61,676 nt of DNA from Dehalococcoidia bacterium. Its GTDB lineage: Bacteria; Chloroflexota; Dehalococcoidia; GIF9; AB-539-J10. Positions within the stretch are counted from its first letter, which is position 1; each line of letters starts with the position of its first letter. The stretch spans positions 1 to 61,676 of the forward strand of contig PWUU01000042.1 of the NCBI GenBank assembly GCA_003562475.1. Reading direction: 5' to 3'. Shown piece by piece: positions 59,709 to 61,676 of the stretch. A program made the translations under genes and the position numbers. Under the pieces are notes generated by a model. That model was not told where the DNA came from, made no database searches, and saw only the letters and a program-made list of their open reading frames with translations.

Positions 59709-60956
59709 CTATCGTACAAGGTCGGCTGACAGCGGTTTCACGAAGATGGTTAGCAGCGCGGCCATGGCAACGAGACCACCACAGACCACAAATGGGATCG
59801 TGTAGCTACCCAGCACATCGAACCCGTGTCCAGTGAGAATTGGGCCAGCGGCATTTCCGAGGGCGATGAACAGTAGCATGACCCCCAGTATCGCTCCGAG
59901 CGTACGCAACCCAAACAACTCGGCTATCCAAGTGGTAAGCAGAGGCAATACCCCACCGTAAATGAAGCCGAATACTACCGCAAATGTGTAGATAGCCCAA
60001 AATCGGCTGGCAAATGCAATCCAGAATAGGCAGAGGGAGAGCATGGCTAGTAATACGGTTAGCATCATTTTCGATCCCTGCCTGTCTGCGAATCCACCTA
60101 AACAGATTCTGCCCGCTACCCCAAAACCTCCGACTATGGCGATCACGCTAGCGGCGTTGCTGGGAGAAAGCCCTAATCCTCTCGAATGGATGACCACATG
60201 CACCATGACCGATTGGAGAGTATACCCAAAGCTCGCGAAAGCGATGGACAGCAACCAGAACTGCTTCGTGTGGATGGCCTCGGAAATTGAGAAGTCTGAG
60301 CGCGTCAATGTGTATGTGCCCCGCTTGTCAGTTGCTTCTTTGTCTCCCGAAAGATGAAGACCTTCCACCGATGGACTACGCTTGAGGAACTGAGCTGCCA
60401 GAACGATAACGACTGCAAGGATCAGCCCAAAAGCCGCATATGAGGTGCGCCAGTCAGTCTGATAGATTAGCCAGTTTGCCAGTGGTGGCATCATCATAGT
60501 GCCGACTCCTGTGCCGGCCATGGCAATGCCTGTCATCAGCCCTCTTCTCGCGCGAAACCAGCGAGCGACTGTGGACATAATGGTGACTGGTACGGCGCTC
60601 CACGCCGCAGCTAACACAATGCCATATGATATGTAGAACTGTCCAATACTATCCACCCGAGACATCATGAGGAATCCGAAACCAAATAGAAGACCCGAAA
60701 TGCTGATCACCAGTCGAGGACCAAGCTTATCACTTAGTCTCCCACTTCCGACTGAGAATACGCCATGGCCGATCAGGAATACTGAGAAGGCTCCTGAGGT
60801 GATGGCCCTACTCCAGCCGAAATGTTCCTGTAGCGGTTCAAAGAAGACAGCGAAGCTGTAGTTGGCCCCCGCTGATACTGCCATGACACAAAAGGAGGCG
60901 GCTACCACAATGTAAGCGTAGCAGCAGTTCGCCCTGCGGCCATGGTCAGCTTGCAT
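59709..60956 (-). CDS. MFS transporter (oxalate/formate or monocarboxylate type)
   Basis: A 415-residue membrane protein with about 12 helices in two halves and a cytoplasmic loop at about residues 190-225. YSFAVFFEPLQEHFGWSRAITSGAFS is the N-terminal signature of the OFA/monocarboxylate branch of the major facilitator family, and GRLSDKLGPR is the loop 2-3 motif (motif A); a second copy, GGFADRQGSK, is in the C-terminal half. The substrate is probably a small carboxylate. Start at ATG 60956, with an upstream GTG possible. No enzyme genes adjoin it, and it borders an insertion sequence. Confidence 0.85.
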   Translation of the reverse strand: MQADHGRRANCCYAYIVVAASFCVMAVSAGANYSFAVFFEPLQEHFGWSRAITSGAFSVFLIGHGVFSVGSGRLSDKLGPRLVISISGLLFGFGFLMMSRVDSIGQFYISYGIVLAAAWSAVPVTIMSTVARWFRARRGLMTGIAMAGTGVGTMMMPPLANWLIYQTDWRTSYAAFGLILAVVIVLAAQFLKRSPSVEGLHLSGDKEATDKRGTYTLTRSDFSISEAIHTKQFWLLSIAFASFGYTLQSVMVHVVIHSRGLGLSPSNAASVIAIVGGFGVAGRICLGGFADRQGSKMMLTVLLAMLSLCLFWIAFASRFWAIYTFAVVFGFIYGGVLPLLTTWIAELFGLRTLGAILGVMLLFIALGNAAGPILTGHGFDVLGSYTIPFVVCGGLVAMAALLTIFVKPLSADLVR

Positions 60957-61085
60957 TAGTGCATTACCATAGTGGAGTCTTCTAAGCGGTGGCAACTGAT
61001 CGTCGAATCCCAGAATGTTGGAGGCGTTTGGTTTCCGTGTTCACTATATGCCCCAGTCTACATGACTGTCCAGCAGGCATCTGAG

Positions 61086-61676
61086 GTGAACCCCCCATAC
61101 TTAGGACAGGACAGGGGCAAGGTTAAGGTGGAGTCCTGCGGTCTACCTTTCCTCGTTTGCTGCTGTGTTGCCGGTGTCAACCGGACGACCTGAATTGTAC
61201 CCTGCTGCTGGCGTGCGGTAGTCCAGGGCCTGGTGGGGCCGCTCGTTGTTGTAGAAGCGGAAGTAGTGGGCGAGAGCGGCCTTCGCGTCCCAGCCATCCA
61301 AGTATGCCTTCAGATACACCTCCTTGTATTTGACCGTGCGCTACAGCCGTTCGATGAACAGGTTGTCATTGTAACTCCCCTTCCCGTCCATGCTGATGCT
61401 GATCCCCTTGCTCTCCAGCGTCCCGGTGAATTCCTCGCTCGTGAACTGGCTGCCCTGGTCGCTGTTGAAGATCTCTGGCTTCGCCTTGCCCAGCGCCTCT
61501 GCCAGCGCTTCAATGCAGAAGTCCGCTTCCAGTGTATTGGACAGACGCCAGGCCGGCACGTAACGGCTGTGCCAGTCCATGATGGCTGCCAGGTACAGAA
61601 AGCCTCTCGCCATCGGGATGAAGGTGATATCGGCCGCCCAGACCTGGTTCGGTGCGCTGATGTTCAGACCCCTGAG
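61086..61676 (-). mobile_element. IS3-family insertion sequence (partial)
   Basis: The element includes the interrupted transposase and probably ends near 61086, where TGAACCCCCCATACTTAGGA resembles terminal inverted repeats of IS3/IS150-type elements. The other end is outside the window, so the target duplication cannot be checked. The gap 60957-61085 between it and the MFS gene has no gene. Confidence 0.65.
61143..61676 (-). pseudogene. IS3-family transposase (OrfB), interrupted by a stop, runs off the window
   Basis: The DDE integrase core is readable from the window edge: QVWAADITFIPM (first Asp), NSDQGSQFTS (second Asp), NDNLFIERL (catalytic Glu). The codon after FIERL is TAG (61341-61343) where TGG is expected; reading on gives RTVKYKEVYLKAYLDGWDA and FYNNERPHQALDYRTP, normal transposase sequence, up to TAG at 61143. 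So a single nonsense change splits the gene and it lacks its C-terminal part. The 5' part lies beyond the window. Confidence 0.85.

Overview
The window looks like a chromosomal segment of an anaerobic, GC-rich bacterium, most plausibly a member of the Chloroflexota (Dehalococcoidia-like). This is an inference from gene content and was not tested phylogenetically: an oxygen-sensitive class III ribonucleotide reductase with its activase, an ECF vitamin transporter with a fused double ATPase, C_GCAxxG_C_C, DUF503, FmdB and DUF2905 proteins, frequent GTG/TTG starts and palindromic GC-rich intergenic repeats.

Left part (about 1-18.4 kb): a defence-type accessory region. A tightly coupled six-gene operon (1536-6541) starts from a consensus promoter overlapped by a perfect palindrome. 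It encodes an acyl-carrier-like protein, an XRE repressor, an ImmA/IrrE metallopeptidase, a degenerate thymidylate-synthase paralogue, a thymidylate kinase fused to a helical domain resembling those of 5-hydroxymethyluracil DNA kinases, and a second, more canonical thymidylate-synthase-family enzyme. Five copies of a 15-bp motif, all in one orientation, lie on the two sides of this operon. Downstream are a small XRE protein that may be a fragment, a two-gene unit (soluble 309 aa plus a membrane protein), and a type I restriction operon hsdM - DUF262/DUF1524 (GmrSD-like) - hsdS - hsdR. My best candidate for an undescribed system is the 1536-6541 operon: a repressor/protease-controlled pathway for a modified thymidine nucleotide or DNA base.

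Middle (18.4-33.3 kb): an array of hairpin repeats, tRNA-Arg(TCG), a transglutaminase-like lipoprotein, a histidine phosphatase, recN, DUF2905, and on the minus strand a probable cobalamin-acquisition operon (transcobalamin-like surface proteins followed by EcfT, EcfAA and an S component). Then come nrdG and nrdD behind tandem NrdR-box-like sites.

Right (33.3-58.8 kb): mainly housekeeping genes. These are a winged-helix regulator; a small membrane protein, a kinase-like/methyltransferase protein and a membrane sulfatase-like enzyme in one operon, with a decayed second copy of the sulfatase end nearby; an orphan betaine-type binding protein; endonuclease III; a nucleoside hydrolase - PfkB kinase - Gate-domain transporter operon; DUF167 and mtaB; recJ; lgt; an MrfA-type helicase with DUF503; mtnA with a FmdB-type protein; a Phd/PIN pair preceded by a microprotein; and a uronate catabolism cluster (kdgK, eda, two KdgF-like cupins).

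The right end (58.8-61.7 kb) is gene-poor and carries an MFS transporter and an IS3-family transposase that has a premature stop and runs off the window.
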